This document shows positions 44,721-57,855 of a stretch of 64,000 nt of DNA, in pieces. The DNA is from Chaenocephalus aceratus. Its lineage: Eukaryota; Chordata; Actinopteri; Perciformes; Channichthyidae. The notes under the pieces are model-generated. The model did not search any database. It worked only from the letters and a program-made list of their open reading frames with translations, and was not told the DNA's origin. Every line of letters starts with the position of its first letter. Position 1 is the first letter of the stretch. The stretch is from contig JAMFTG010000247.1 in NCBI GenBank assembly GCA_023974075.1, forward strand, positions 50,001-114,000. Direction: 5' to 3'. The position numbers and the translations under genes were made by a program.

Positions 44721-45779
44721 CCAGAGATTTTAGCCAACTATAGAGCTATTTCTAATCTTCCGTTCCTCTCAAAGATTCTTGAGAAAGCGGTCGCAAAACA
44801 GTTGTGTGATTACTTCAAAAAACAATGATTTATTTGAAGATCTTCAGTCTGGCTTTCGAACACATCATAGCACAGAGACAGCTCTGGTTAAAGTCACAGA
44901 TGACATTCTAATAGCCTCTGACAAGGGACTTGTCTCTATTCTTGTTTTGCTCGATCTCAGTGCTGCATTTGATACTATCGACCATGATATCCTATTGCAA
45001 AAGACTAGAGCACTTAGTTGGCATACAGGGAACTGCTTTAGGCTGGTTTAGGTCCTATCTATCTGAACGCTCTCAGTTTGTACGTGTAACGATGAAACCC
45101 AATCACCTAATTAAATTCAAGACTGCCTCAAGGACTTAAAAACTTGGATGACCTTAAACGTTTTGATGTTAAACACGACCAAAACTGAAGTTATTGTACT
45201 TGGCCCGAAGAATCTACGAAACAAATTATCTAAAGATATACTAACTATGGATGGCATTAATTTGGCCTCCAGTGAGACTGTAAGGAATCTTGGTGTTATA
45301 TTTGATCAGGATTTATCCTTTAACGCCCACATAAAATCCATTTCAAGGACCGCCTACTTCCATCTACGTAACATTGCAAAATCAGGCATATCTTGCCTCA
45401 AAACGATGCAGAGAAACTAGTCCATGCATTTGTTACTTCTAGACTGGATTATTGTAACTCTTTATTATCAGGGAGTACCAAGAAGTCAGTCAAGTCGCTT
45501 CAGCTGATTCAAGATGCTGCAGCTCGTGTACTAACCAGAGTTAGGAAAAGGGACCACATTACTCCTGTTTCTGGCTGCCTTACACTGGCTCCCTATGCAG
45601 GGTTGTTGGTTGTTCCTAGAGTCTCTAAAAGTACAATGGGAGCCAGAGCCTTTCTTATCAAGCTCCACATTTGTGGAATCAGCTTCCAGTTTGTGTTCGG
45701 GCGGCAGACACCCTATCCGTTTTTAAGAGTGCGCTTAAGACCTTCCTTTTTGATAAAGCTTATAGTTAGGGCTGATTAG
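44721..45779 (+). pseudogene. LINE B ORF2, reverse transcriptase core and C-terminus, YADD lost
   Basis: Frames here give [29 protein letters not shown] and [12 protein letters not shown] (first catalytic Asp, about 44953-44985), then [21 protein letters not shown] sequence. Near 45115-45130 the sequence jumps to CLKDLKTWM, skipping the PQGS and YADD motifs. The C-terminal NLGVIFDQDLSF, TSRLDYCNSLLSG and LQLIQDAAARVLT follow with frameshifts. Catalysis is impossible. Confidence 0.85.
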
Positions 45780-45972
45780 ATTCAGCCCCTAGTTTTGCTG
45801 ATATAGGCTTAGATTTTCGGGGGACATCTTACTTCTTCCTTCTCTCTGTCTGTACCTGTGTCCTCTCATGTTCCGATTAACCCAGCTTCCCCACATGTCT
45901 TTCTTTTTGGTATCTAAATACGCCGGGATCCGGAATCATGGATGATCTTGGGCTATATAAATAAACATTGAT
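45780..45972 (+). other. LINE B 3' UTR and tail
   Basis: The sequence AACCCAGCTTCCCCACATGT and GCCGGGATCCGGAATCATGG matches the antisense copy at 18885-18960. Compared with that copy it has lost several hundred bp between GGATGATC and GGGCTATATAAATAAAC. Confidence 0.8.
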
Positions 45973-46120
45973 TGATCTCACCAGAACGTGTGACTCCACC
46001 ACGACACCGCATTGCGTGCAGAAAAGCACTCCGTTGGTGGTGGTTTAGTTAGTGGCAACGCAGCATGCCTTCAATAAAGTTGTATCTTTACATTTTTAAT
46101 TGAATTATAAGGAATTAAAG
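45973..46120. repeat. Right part of the repeat flanking LINE B
   Basis: TGATCTCACCAGAACGTGTG and CCACCACGACACCGCATTGC repeat the sequence at 41232-41282. Confidence 0.6.
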
Positions 46121-46353
46121 GTGTGTGTGTGTGTGTGTGTGTATGTGTGTGTGTGTGTGTGTCGTGCGTGCGTGCGTGCGTGCGTGCGTGTGTTTGTTGT
46201 GTGTGTGTGTGTGTTTGGTCTGAATAACATATTACAAACAACAACTTCAATTATGGAGCTGTGATAAATTAGTTTTTAATTTACTTTCATTACGGAGAGC
46301 TTAACCAGCAGCAGGGATTATACAACTTGTGTAGGAAGTCAGCTATAAAGTGT

Positions 46354-46449
<96 letters not shown>

Positions 46450-46572
46450 AGCTGGTACTAAAGCGGCAGCAATGCTTATAAGAGGGTTTTTTTCTGCACA
46501 GTGCTGACAGAGCTGTTATCATCAGAATCAGGCCATAACATCGTGCAATCACAACAACACACACACACACAT

Positions 46573-46606
<34 letters not shown>

Positions 46607-46712
46607 AAAGGTAGGCTACGTTGTGATGTCAGCAGGTGACAGGGAGGAGATGGGGTCACGGTGGACTCATCAAGAGAAAGACCATTTCCTTCACGTAAGC
46701 AGTTTAAATCAC

Positions 46713-46767
<55 letters not shown>
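46121..46767. repeat. Cluster of four dinucleotide microsatellites
   Basis: (TG)n with a (GTGC)n core lies at 46121-46216. (TG)n is at 46353-46448, (AC)n at 46555-46604 and (AC)n at 46711-46767. The two orientations face each other. Confidence 0.95.
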
Positions 46768-48370
46768 AATGCTTCTGACGATAACGTTTTCTATTACATT
46801 TTTTTTTGATTTTCTCAAAATAATTGAATCACTTAAACTTTATTGCAGCTGACATTATTATATATGATATCGTTTTTGTTAAAGCCTGAATACAATTTGT
46901 AATAAATAAAATATTTGCTTTCCCGAAACAAAGTCACTAATTGTGTTTTCCCTTTTTATTGTTGTTCTATCACCCAAAATAAATAAAATATCAAAAACTT
47001 ACCGCGAACCAAGAACTAATATTTTAATTAAGTTAACATACATATTAACATTTTCAAGACCAGCAACCTAGCTTAAAAAAATCCTTTTGATTAAAGATTA
47101 TTATTATTTAATTTCAATATTTTATATTTGACAGCCTCTACCAAGGAGGGATACAGTTTGGAGCTGCTTTCCTCTCCCCAGCACGAAAGAGAATATATCA
47201 ACAGAAAAGTGACTTATAATCATTGGTCCCTTTTCTGGATCACCAAGACAACGACAGACTTCCCGGGTAGAACATTGGATTATTAACTTCTTTATTTTCA
47301 GAGCTGTATTTTGTTTGTTTTGTTTATTCCTCTATCAACTTTGTGCAAGTTGATAGCAGCTGAGAGACTTTGGGTTTCATTGGGGTGGGTGAGAGGGGTT
47401 TGCTGAAAGTGTTGTTTAATGTTTAATAAAATGCCGGCTTGTTAATTTAATATTGTTTCTTCTATTTTTTATTATCTTCTACTCCTCATTGAGAAGCAAC
47501 CTTTTACATGTTACCTATTTTTATTTTCAAATCTAATAGACGTTACTGCAATTAAAAAAACGATTTTCTTAATATTAATTAATTTAAAAAAAAGGTAAGA
47601 TTAACAGTCTAAAGTCTTCAATATATTATGAAATGAAATGTTCACATTTCCAAAACCAACTTTTGTTTTGTTTATTTGACCTAATTAAAAATATCAATTT
47701 TCAACTATTTGAAATATTCACATTTTTAAAAATCAAGTTTTTATTTGATAAACGTCCTGTAATTTATACAATGTAATATATAGTGTTCCATGTCAGTGTG
47801 TGTGTGTCTCTTTCTCCTCCTCCTCCACACCGTGAAATATGGCCAAAGTTTCTGCATTTTCTTTGTTGAAATATAATAAAGTCTTTGGTTTATCCACTCT
47901 GACCCTGAGGTTTGTTCCTCATTGTGTTGCTGCTTTCGAGCCAGTCGTAACACCGTTCATTATTTTTGTAGATCGATAAATTATTTCCAGAAATACTGAC
48001 TGAAAACATCCAGTTTTTCGCTGTTAATGAACCTCAACTTCTGACAGGTATGAATGATTCTGCTCCCACTGATTGCAGTTATATGATAGTGGTCCAAACA
48101 TCATGAAACACCTCCCGTTGTCCGCTGGCGTTTTCGTTTCTGGGAAGAAGTCCAAGGTAAAGCGCCAGATTCATCAAATTAGAGGAAAACGACTCCTGGA
48201 GTGGAAAGCGCAGAGTCGAGCCAAAAACTGAAACATCGCCATAAAAAAAACATCTCCAAGGTGAGCGAGGAGCGAGAGGAGCAGCTGGCTGCTTTAAGAT
48301 GTTATAGTTTAACATAGAAAGCTGCAGGGATGAGTCCATCACTCTTAAATTAAATCAGCATTTGATCACT
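46768..48370. other. Unassigned AT-rich intergenic sequence
   Basis: About 1.6 kb with no gene or recognisable element. Confidence 0.4.
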
Positions 48371-48382
48371 TCCTGGTCTGGG

Positions 48383-48499
48383 TGGTGACGTGAAGTCATG
48401 TGACCGTACTGTAGTTCCTTTATAGCCCAACATTAGCCTCCTTTAGCTTAGCGGTGGTGACTTGAAGTCAAGCGACCGTGATGTACTTCCTTTATAGCT
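48383..48499. repeat. Isolated 1.7 units of the 72-bp satellite
   Basis: GTGACGTGAAGTCATGTGAC, TTTATAGCCCAACATTAGCC and TTTAGCTTAGCGGTGGTGAC recur here 27 kb from the main array. The second unit is diverged. Confidence 0.9.
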
Positions 48500-49740
48500 T
48501 AACGTTAGCTTTTTACTTCAGAAATCATAAAGTGGTGTTAATATGTAGAGATTATCCTGCTGAACTAAACGTGTAAGTATCATAAACATTTGTTTGACAG
48601 AGATTAATATCCTACATAATCCAAAATCACACGGAGAAATCCCATTGGACCAGAGAGATGTTGCCTTCAGGGACCAACACAGAAATATGACATCTCTGGA
48701 CCACTTTATAAGGCCTGGTGTTATTCCTAAAGTGTTAGGTTGAGAGTTCTGTGTCCTTTGGAAAAACATTTCTATTTGCATTGGCAAACGTTTCAAACAT
48801 TCGTCCATTTAGTGTCTTTTATCCACAGCCTGAAATGAATCTTAATGAGCATCCAAAGATGGAAAAACATCTACAGTTGATTGGTTGTTTTCTCCGTTAA
48901 CTTTTCCTGACAGTGTTTACATTCAGTATGTTTAGAAACTGATGAAACAAAACAACTAAATTAAAATCTGCCTTTCTGATTCATTCCTCCGCACACAGCA
49001 GGAATAACAATAACTCTCTGAGAAATTCATTCAGACTTCATATGGAATCATTTGCATGTATGTCTCGATGGAAACAATATGTGAAATGTCTTACATCAAC
49101 ATAATAAATAACTTTTTTAATGAATGTAAAAACTCGCTTTCATTAGTTTTCCTCATAGAAAAACTAAAGCTTGATTAAGGCTTTATTATATTCAGACACT
49201 CACACGCACTTCATGACTTTCTCTATAAATATGACGACTTCTAAAACTCCTTTAACAACTTTTCTAGTAGTCTAATTTGGAGGACCGTGCACAATCTTAG
49301 TGAGGGTTATAAGTGGTCATATAATAGAACATGTTGATGTGTTTTTGGATTTTTGAGGTTTTGCCATTTGTTCTATAAAATGTTTTGTTATATGTTGCAA
49401 CGTGCAACTAAGTTGTGTTTTGTGAAATATTGCTGTGTATTTCACAAAAACACGACATTAAATGTTTTCTTCTGTGAAATGTTTTTGCGTTTTATTACAT
49501 TTAGTTGTCTAAATGTCTAGTCTACGTATTTTTATATTCACGGTAAACTGTTATATTTTCTCTCCTTTAGTTCTGTTTTATCTTCTATAGATATGTATAT
49601 CGGAGCTATAATTGTTTATTTTCTACTCTTTTCTTATTTCTAATTATGTGTAATTCTTTGTTTTTATTTAAGATAAATTAAAGTATATCTTATTTTAACA
49701 GAAAAGGTTGTTGTATTTTACCAAATCAACAACACATCGG
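48500..49740. other. Unassigned AT-rich intergenic sequence
   Basis: No gene or element recognised. Confidence 0.4.
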
Positions 49741-51240
49741 CTGCATGTACAGATTGGCATTTTTGTCCATTAATCCCTCTCAATAATCCCTCGTGAACTC
49801 CAATGAAGTCCTTTCTGACATCTCCAGTCTTCCTCCATCTTTAGGTCCCACGTCAGTTACTGTAGTCGGTTATTTGGTGAGAAAAATACTTTTTGCCAGA
49901 ACTCGAACCCTAATTTACGTAGAAGCCCACCCGGCAAAACTGGACTGAAATGTGTCCCGGTGGCATTCCCCTCACCTCCGAGTGACGTAAAAAACAAACC
50001 TACTTCCTCTCCAGTTATTCCCACATTATATAACTTCTAAAAGCTAGCACGACGCTCGCAACAACTTTCATTTTCCCATTTAGTAAGATAGAACTGGTTT
50101 TAACCCTTAGATGCCCGAGTGACTGGACCCTACACTCTTCCATAAGTGGGTCAAAAAGGACCCATTAGAACAATATGTGTGTGTATGCAATTTTTGTCAT
50201 TTTTGGTTTAGAAAAAATCCCTTGTATAATATTTAGGTATTATATTTTGGTTCATACTAGAAATATTTAATTTAATTTTTCACTATTTATAATTTTATTT
50301 TTATATATATAATTTTTCCTCATAGGATTCCATAGAAAATGCAGATGGCGGTCATTTTTGACCCACTTATTGGAAGCTTGGGGTAGAATACAAAAACTAC
50401 AAATTTTCTTAAAATGTAAAATTACAAATTGAATGGCATGAGGAATAGCTGGAATATGAAATGATACAAAATGTAATTACCAAAGTTACCTTCAAGAAAT
50501 GAAACCACCTCACCAGGTCCAAAGACCCACGTATGCATCTGAGGGTGAAGACTACACATAGATACGAAGATACAGGGGCGTGTCGACGACTTCCTCTGTT
50601 GATTTTAATCTAACAGCAACCTTTCCAAAGTTATTATATGAAAGAGATGTTGGTGGCGTGGTGAATGTTTGTCCAATAATCCCTTTCAACCATCATTCAT
50701 GAAGACCGCAAACAAGTCTCCTGTTGCAGTGTGTTGCTCATTTAACTGAAAAGACGCTTTCTAACCACCCCACCTCCAGTTTCCCTCCATTTACAGTTCC
50801 TGTCTCTCACATCAGTTTCCCTCTCAGTACCTGTAGTCGGTTATTGGTAAGAAAAACACTTATTTTTAGCCCCAACCCTAATTTATGTAGAAGCCCACCT
50901 ACTTCCTCTCCAGTTAATCCACATTATATAAACTGCCACCTGACCTTCGCCACAACTTTCTCACTTTGCCCATTTAGTAAGGGAGAACTGGTTTAGGAAA
51001 GAAAACCAATTGATACGAATGTACACGGGACTAGTGGCGACGATTTCCTCTGTTGATGTAAATCTAACTGCAACCTTTTCCAATGGTATCAAACACATGT
51101 TGATAGCGTGTGAATGGTAATCCCTTTCATCGAGTCTTCCTGCTGCAGTTTGAGCTCATGCTACTGGAAGACTTCTAACCACTGTTTCTTAATGCTTAGC
51201 TGTCTCCCCTTCAGGTCCCTTCCTCCCGACGATGATGGAA
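49741..51240. repeat. Diverged tandem segmental duplication, two to three copies
   Basis: Copy A (about 49750-50105) and copy B (about 50670-50995) share GTAGTCGGTTATT, CCCTAATTTA(C/T)GTAGAAGCC, ACTTCCTCTCCAGTTA and CCCATTTAGTAAG. Positions 50575-50640 and 51030-51095 share TTCCTCTGTTGAT, AATCTAAC and GCAACCTTT, implying a repeating module of about 450 bp. No reading frame is conserved between copies. Confidence 0.75.
50142..50370. mobile_element. Small inverted-repeat element between duplicate copies
   Basis: ATAAGTGGGTCAAAAA at 50142-50157 is perfectly inverted at 50355-50370. The interior is AT-rich. It lies between copies A and B of the duplication, so it probably inserted after the duplication. 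Element limits are uncertain. Confidence 0.5.
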
Positions 51241-51969
51241 CCATCTCTGCGTTTTAATCTTGAGGACACAGTTCATCATATGTCCCCCCCGACAGAGCCC
51301 TTATTGATTCGCTCTGCCTCTCACATCGATGCTATCCTCAGCGTCTATTTAAAGTCGATCTCAACACGGAGGGTGGTGACACGACGGAGGCTTTTATTCT
51401 CTCCACGCTCACATTTAGCTCCAACAAATGAGAACCTGTTTCCACAACAATAGCATCTTTCTCTCGACGGAGACGGGAAAACTGATAGATAATTCAATAC
51501 TAGAGCGCTACGAAGGCCGTGATTAAAAATGGAGAGGTGCCACTCAGCGGGAACAAAGACAGGGTAACACAAAGAGGAGGAAGATGGAGGAGGTGGATGC
51601 AGATTCATTGATGGATTCATGAGCTGTGTCCCTCTTTGTCTGAGCTACAATGAAATCTGCCTCCGGCATGAATGGAATCCATTTTCCAGCCGACCGTGAT
51701 TATCTCGTCTTTATTATAACACTGATGTGTCTTTTATACCCACGCCTCGGTGTAATTCAATAAATTTTTCACCAGGTCTGACTTCTTGATGCTGAATGGA
51801 TCCCTTCTACAGTAGAGACACATTTCATTATTTAGTTTCACCCGTGCCGACTGGCTGCGCAAATAACCAGCTTTAAGGAATTTCAATGCAAGCAGGTGAA
51901 GGGGTTTAGTTCAGGGTTACATTAAATATTATCAACACAATACGGGCCATTATTTAAATCCCTGCACCT
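51241..51969. other. Unassigned intergenic sequence
   Basis: No gene recognised. Short opposing open frames at 51232-51620 have no domain features. Confidence 0.4.
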
Positions 51970-54730
51970 TTGCATAGCGTCACCAGCTTCACCCGTCAGC
52001 AGCTTCACCCGTCAGCAGCTTCACCCGTCACCAGCTTCACCCGTCACCAGCTTCACCCGTCACCAGCTTCACCCGTCACCAGCTTCACCCGTCACCAGCT
52101 TCACCAGCTTCACCAGCTTCACCAGCTTCACCAGCTTCACCCGTCACCAGCTTCACCCGTCACCAGCTTCACCAGCTTCACCCGTCACCAGCTTCACCAG
52201 CTTCACCCGCTTCACCCGTCACCACCTTCACCAGCTTCACCAACTTCACCCTTCACCAGCTTCACCAGCTTCACCCGTCACCAGCTTCACCCGTCACCAG
52301 CTTCACCAGCTTCACCAGCTTCACCAGCTTCACCCGTCACCAGCTTCACCAGCTTCACCCGTCACCAGCTTCACCCGTCACCTGCTTCACCCTTGACCAG
52401 CGTCACCCGTCACCAGCTTCACCAGCGTCACCCGTCACCAGCTTCACCCGTCACCAGCTTCACCCGTCACCAGCTTCACCCGTCACCAGCTTCACCCGTC
52501 ACCAGCTTCACCAGCTTCACCAGCTTCACCAGCTTCACCCGTCACCAGCTTCACCAGCTTCACCCGTCACCAGCTTCACCAGCTTCACCAGCTTCACCCG
52601 TCACCAGCTTCACCAGCTTCACCAGCTTCACCCGTCACCAGCTTCACCCGTCACCAGCTTCACCAGCTTCACCAGCTTCACCAGCTTCACCCGTCACCAG
52701 CTTCACCAGCTTCACCCGTCACCAGCTTCACCCGTCACCAGCTTCACCCGTGACCAGCGTCACCCGTCACCAGCTTCACCAGCGTCACCCGTCACCAGCT
52801 TCACCCGTCACCAGCTTCACCCGTCACCAGCTTCACCCGTCACCAGCTTCACCCGTCACCAGCTTCACCAGCGTCACCCGTCACCAGCTTCACCCGTCAC
52901 CAGGTTCACCAGCGTCACCAGCTTCACCCGTCACCAGCTTCACCAGCTTCACCCGTCACCAGGTTCACCAGCTTCACCCGTCACCAGCTTCACCAGCTTC
53001 ACCCGTCACCAGCTTCACCAGCTTCACACCCGTCACCAGCTTCACCAGCTTCACCACTTCACCCGTCACCAGCTTCACCCGTCACCAGCTTCACCCGTCA
53101 CCAGCTTCACCAGCTTCACCCGTCACCAGCTTCACCAGCTTCACCAGCTTCACCAGCTTCACCCGTCACCAGCTTCACCCGTCACCAGCTTCACCCGTCA
53201 CCAGCTTCACCAGCTTCACCAGCTTCACCAGCTTCACCCGTCACCAGCTTCACCCGTCACCAGCTTCACCCGTCACCAGCTTCACCCGTCACCAGCTTCA
53301 CCCGTCACCAGCTTCACCCGTGACCAGCGTCACCCGTCACCAGCTTCACCAGCTTCACCCGTCACCAGCGTCACCCGTCACCAGGTTCACCAGCGTCACC
53401 AGCTTCACCCGTCACCAGCTTCACCCGTCACCAGCGTCACCAGCGTCACCCGTCACCAGCTTCACCAGCTTCACCCGTCACCAGCTTCACCAGCTTCACC
53501 CGTCACCAGCGTCACCAGCGTCACCAGCGTCACCAGGTTCACCAGCTTCACCCGTCACCAGGTTCACCAGCTTCACCCGTCACCAGCTTCACCAGCTTCA
53601 CCCGTCACCAGCTTCACCAGCTTCACCCGTCACCAGCTTCACCAGCTTCACCCGTCACCAGCGTCACCAGCGTCACCCGTCACCAGCTTCACCAGCTTCA
53701 CCCGTCACCAGCGTCACCAGCGTCACCAGCATCACCAGCTTCACCCGTCACCAGCTTCACCCGCTTCACCAGCTTCACCAGCTTCACCCGTCACCAGCGT
53801 CACCAGCGTCACCAGCGTCACCAGCGTCACCCAGCTTCACCACCAGCTTCACCAGCTTCACCCGTCACCAGCGTCACCAGCGTCACCAGCTTCACCCGCT
53901 TCACCAGCTTCACCAGCTTCACCAGCTTCACCCGTCACCAGCTTCACCAGCTTCACCCGTCACCAGCGTCACCAGCGTCACCAGCGTCACCAGGTTCACC
54001 AGCTTCACCCGTCACCAGGTTCACCAGCTTCACCCGTCACCAGCTTCACCAGCTTCACCCGTCACCAGCTTCACCAGCTTCACCCGTCACCAGCGTCACC
54101 AGCGTCACCCGTCACCAGCTTCACCAGCTTCACCCGTCACCAGCGTCACCAGCGTCACCAGCGTCACCAGCATCACCAGCTTCACCCGTCACCAGCTTCA
54201 CCCGCTTCACCAGCTTCACCAGCTTCACACCGTCACCAGCGTCACCAGCGTCACCAGCATCACCAGCGTCACCAGCTTCACACAGCTTCACCAGCTTCAC
54301 CCGTCACCAGCGTCACCAGCGTCACCAGCTTCACCCGCTTCACCAGCTTCACCAGCTTCACCAGCTTCACCCGTCACCAGCTTCACCCGTCACCAGCTTC
54401 ACCCGTCACCAGCTTCACCCGTCACCAGCTTCACCAGCTTCACCAGCTTCACCCGTCACCAGCTTCACCAGCTTCACCCGTCACCAGCTTCACCCGTCAC
54501 CAGCTTCACCCGCTTCACCAGCTTCACCAGCTTCATCACACCTCACCCGTCACCAGCTTCACCCGTCACCAGCTTCACCCGCTTCACACAGCTTCACCAG
54601 CTTCACCCGTCACCAGCTTCACACCGTCACCAGCTTCACCCGTCACCAGCTTCACCAGCTTCACCCTCACCAGCTTCACCAGCTTCACCAGCTTCACCAG
54701 CTTCACCAGCTTCACCCGTCACCAGCTTCA
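51970..54730. repeat. Composite 9-bp/16-bp minisatellite, about 2.75 kb
   Basis: Two unit lengths mix: AGCTTCACC (9 bp) and AGCTTCACCCGTCACC (16 bp, the 9-mer plus CGTCACC). AGCGTCACC and AGGTTCACC are common variants. The units are largely stop-free in all frames of the plus strand, so a 933-codon frame appears (cycling Ser-Phe-Thr-Arg-His, Gln-Leu-His-Pro-Ser-Pro, Ala-Ser-Pro-Val-Thr). Rare variants recur about 440-460 bp apart, showing higher-order repetition. Confidence 0.95.
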
Positions 54731-55427
54731 TCCAATCCACTCCAACTATTAAAATAAAAAGCACATTTTGAAAGTGTTGTACATCAATAAATATACCAAA
54801 CAAAGCAGCATGAATACATTTAGACAAACAAATAGGACATAAAATGTAAAACACGAGACAATAAAACCATACTTAAAGCCACAGACGGAAAACTCTCATA
54901 CACGATGTAAAAACAATATTAAACACAAGGAAAGAAAAACCCTAATTTAAAAACAGCCTGATGAGTCGTATGCGGTCTGCAAAAGCACGGGAGAACAAGA
55001 GGGTCTTTAAACGATATTTAATAACAGGCTGAGTGAGAGCACGTCTGATCGTTCCACAGCCTGGGAGCAAACCTTTACGAAACAAACTGTTACAGGCTTT
55101 TAATGAACTGTTGTTTAGTTGTAACAGTTTCCCAGGAGAGAAACTAACCGTCTCCGATTAGCAACATGTGATTACCGTAGTATTCCCTGACCTGCGTGTG
55201 TTGATTCCAGCTGCCAGAGAGTTGGTATAAAGATGTGATACCCACAGTTAGAAACAATCAGATGCTGCAGAACACACACACACACACACACCGCTCCTCT
55301 CCTCCTCAGATAACAGGATTGTGTGTGATTACACTCTAATGTTTTTTAATCTCCAGACACGACTGAAATGTAAAAATAAATCCTCCAACGCACCTGAGAT
55401 ACCCTCGTCTCCAGTGCAATTAATCAG
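54731..55427. other. Possible dispersed repeat then unassigned sequence
   Basis: Position 54760-55160 has the AAAC-rich, 'GTCTTTAAACGATATTTAA ... CGTTCCACAGCCTGGGAGC' layout of the same broad repeat type as 1081-1680. A short (AC)n lies at 55271-55290. Confidence 0.4.
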
Positions 55428-55442
55428 TGTGTGTGTGTGTGT

Positions 55443-55505
<63 letters not shown>
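55428..55505. repeat. (TG)n microsatellite
   Basis: About 78 bp of TG repeat with one GG interruption. Confidence 0.97.
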
Positions 55506-55509
<4 letters not shown>

Positions 55510-57599
55510 ATATTTTATTTTGTACAGACAATCCAAACAATGTTTTAAAAGGGGAATTCGGATTTATTGATACATGTTTTTGTAAAAGTGAATTGTTTTA
55601 TATATAATTGCTTGAATTGAAAAAGTATTCAAAATAACTAAAATAATAATAACAATAAATAAAACTAAACCAAAAAACGAAATAACATGTTCAACTAATA
55701 AATAGCAAAAACAATCAAATGTATTTTAAGTGGTTTAATATATCTATATATAATACATAAAATAAAACTGAGAAATGTAATATAGTATATTAAATATCTA
55801 TAATATTGATATTAAGATCATTTAAATGTCTTAAAAGGAACAGGAGCACGTGTTTAAACCCAAAATCTCCCTCTGATTTCTTCCTGGATGTTAAATCAAA
55901 GCAGCAGGTCATCTCTCAGGAAGACGTTCACACTCATTACCAAACGTCCTCGTGCTCTCCTCGTCTCACAGAAACTCAATTGAACAGCTCCGGAGACGTC
56001 CTGTAACAGATATTCATATTTCTCAGAGCTTCAATATAAAGTCATCACATTTCCATAACTACTTCTCCTTACAGGTGCTTTCAGTTTCCGGGAAATGCAT
56101 CCAAGCTCCTGCAGAAATACCAGAAGATAATGTACTGTGCGTCATTACTCCCCGCTGCCGCTGAGCCTTAAATGCACTCACGTAACCTCTGCGGGAGAAG
56201 ATGGAAGGAAATTGCCTCAAATTACCGTCAAAATCTGTTTTCAGTTTCCACCATTGAGGTCAACGAGGTCCGGACGTCTGTGACTGTTTTTAATAAAAGT
56301 CGTGAAATAACGTGACATTGTTCTTTGTAGTAGTTATATTTACTGACGATGGGGGCGCTGCCCGACTACGTAGCCTCGATTGAAGCAAACAGAAGAAGAC
56401 GACATGTATCAACAAACCACCGCAGCCCGGACTTGTACCGGAGCAGCGAAGGAGTGATGAGGTAGAGATCTGACTGAGTCCAGCGGGCTGCTTGTGTTCC
56501 TGCTCATCAGGACATCATTCTTTCACACAGGGACGTCACGAGCTACCCACAATGCAACACGCGCCATATATATATAAAATACGCCATTTTCATGGAGGTG
56601 CAAATATCCTGGAGGTGCTAATAAAACAGCTAGCTAACGTAGCCAGGCAGAGCGCACTAGGTTTTTTTCTGAATTAACGACCGAAGAAATCGCTGCATGT
56701 CTTCGGATGACATCTCTGGACTTGAGGGGCGTGCTCGAGGTCGTTACCAGAGTAAACTAGAGCTGTGTGGGTTGTCGGATTGCCCTTACAGACTGCCTGC
56801 AGATGTATGGAAAAACAACAGTGGCCTTCGTCGATTTTGGCTGCATCTACGTCTATCTTCTGGAAACACCAGGTGAATACCCCACTTGTCACAATGATAT
56901 TATCATGCCATTGCATACATGTGGTATTTTAGAGTTGACTAGATATTGATTAAGGCAATAGACTATGATATTCAGTACAGGAAGCTTAGCAACACCTAGA
57001 CGGTGTACGGCTGTTTGCACCTCGCGTAAAACGGCGGATACCGGAAGTACGGTGTAGCGCTCGGCCCAATACCCGTATGTGTGTGACCAGCAGATCCTGT
57101 GAACGCTCTACGTTAGTCAGTGGACGTCCGGCAACGTGCACACTAACTTATATTGCAGCTATAGGCTATACTTTGGTATGAATCCCATGAATAAAATAGC
57201 TGGAGAGTTAATTTCATGCATTCAATGTCAGACCTTTTAACGAAACGTTCAATTGCTTTTCTTTCATTATAATTTGAGTAAAAGTTTAAAGAGGTAACAA
57301 TGTATTGTTTTCTTTCACTGACACAGATATAATGAAAAGACTATCTGTCCAAGCTCTGCTTTGGTAGGGAGATACGAGACAGGTAGAGAGAAAGAGAGAA
57401 AGGGATGGAAGTCAGAGAGGAACTGCAGGGACAGCCTTCTGAGCCCAGGGCTGCATTACATTCTGTCCATGTGCTGTTCAACACAAACTACGTGGGCTTA
57501 ATCCCCGTCTATCTATCTGCAAAGTGAAATGAACTAAATGTCTGAATTATTGTTAATACACTGGCAGCAGCGACAAGTGAGGAGGAGCATACAGCTGTT
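55506..57599. other. Unassigned intergenic sequence
   Basis: About 2.1 kb, AT-rich at the left. No conserved domain or element end is recognised. Short frames at 55806-56164 and 56674-56949 have no features that support a gene. Confidence 0.4.
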
Positions 57600-57855
57600 C
57601 AGCCCTGAGCCTGTTTTCAGGTCTCAGGCTCGAAAATGATATTCCCAGAACAAATGACCATATCTTCTCAAAGGGTTACATTAATAATCTTTTTTGATAA
57701 ACCTGTGAGTTGGATGTAGAAAAGTCAGAATCAATATAGATGTTTTTTATTTTAAAGAAAATTCAGATTGAACACAGTAAAAAACTGTAAATTATAGTGT
57801 CCGTCCAAACATTATTTTGTACTTATAGTGAAAACTACCCTTGGATGATGGTAAG

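Larger units (their letters stand above)
41562..45972 (+). mobile_element. LINE B: L2/CR1-type element with esterase ORF1, defective
   Basis: In order: an ORF1 esterase-like segment, a MITE insertion, the rest of ORF1, an ORF2 with APE endonuclease, linker, reverse transcriptase and C-terminus, and a 3' UTR ending AATAAACATTGATTGAT. Both ORFs carry stops, frameshifts and deletions. It is the longest retrotransposon copy in the window. An antisense 3' end of the same family is at 17572-18988. Confidence 0.85.

Noticed and set aside
51970..54771. 933-codon open frame (Ser/Pro/Thr/His-rich)
   Set aside because: It is the 9/16-bp array read through. The units are largely stop-free in all plus frames, amino acids cycle with the unit and there is no non-repeat domain.
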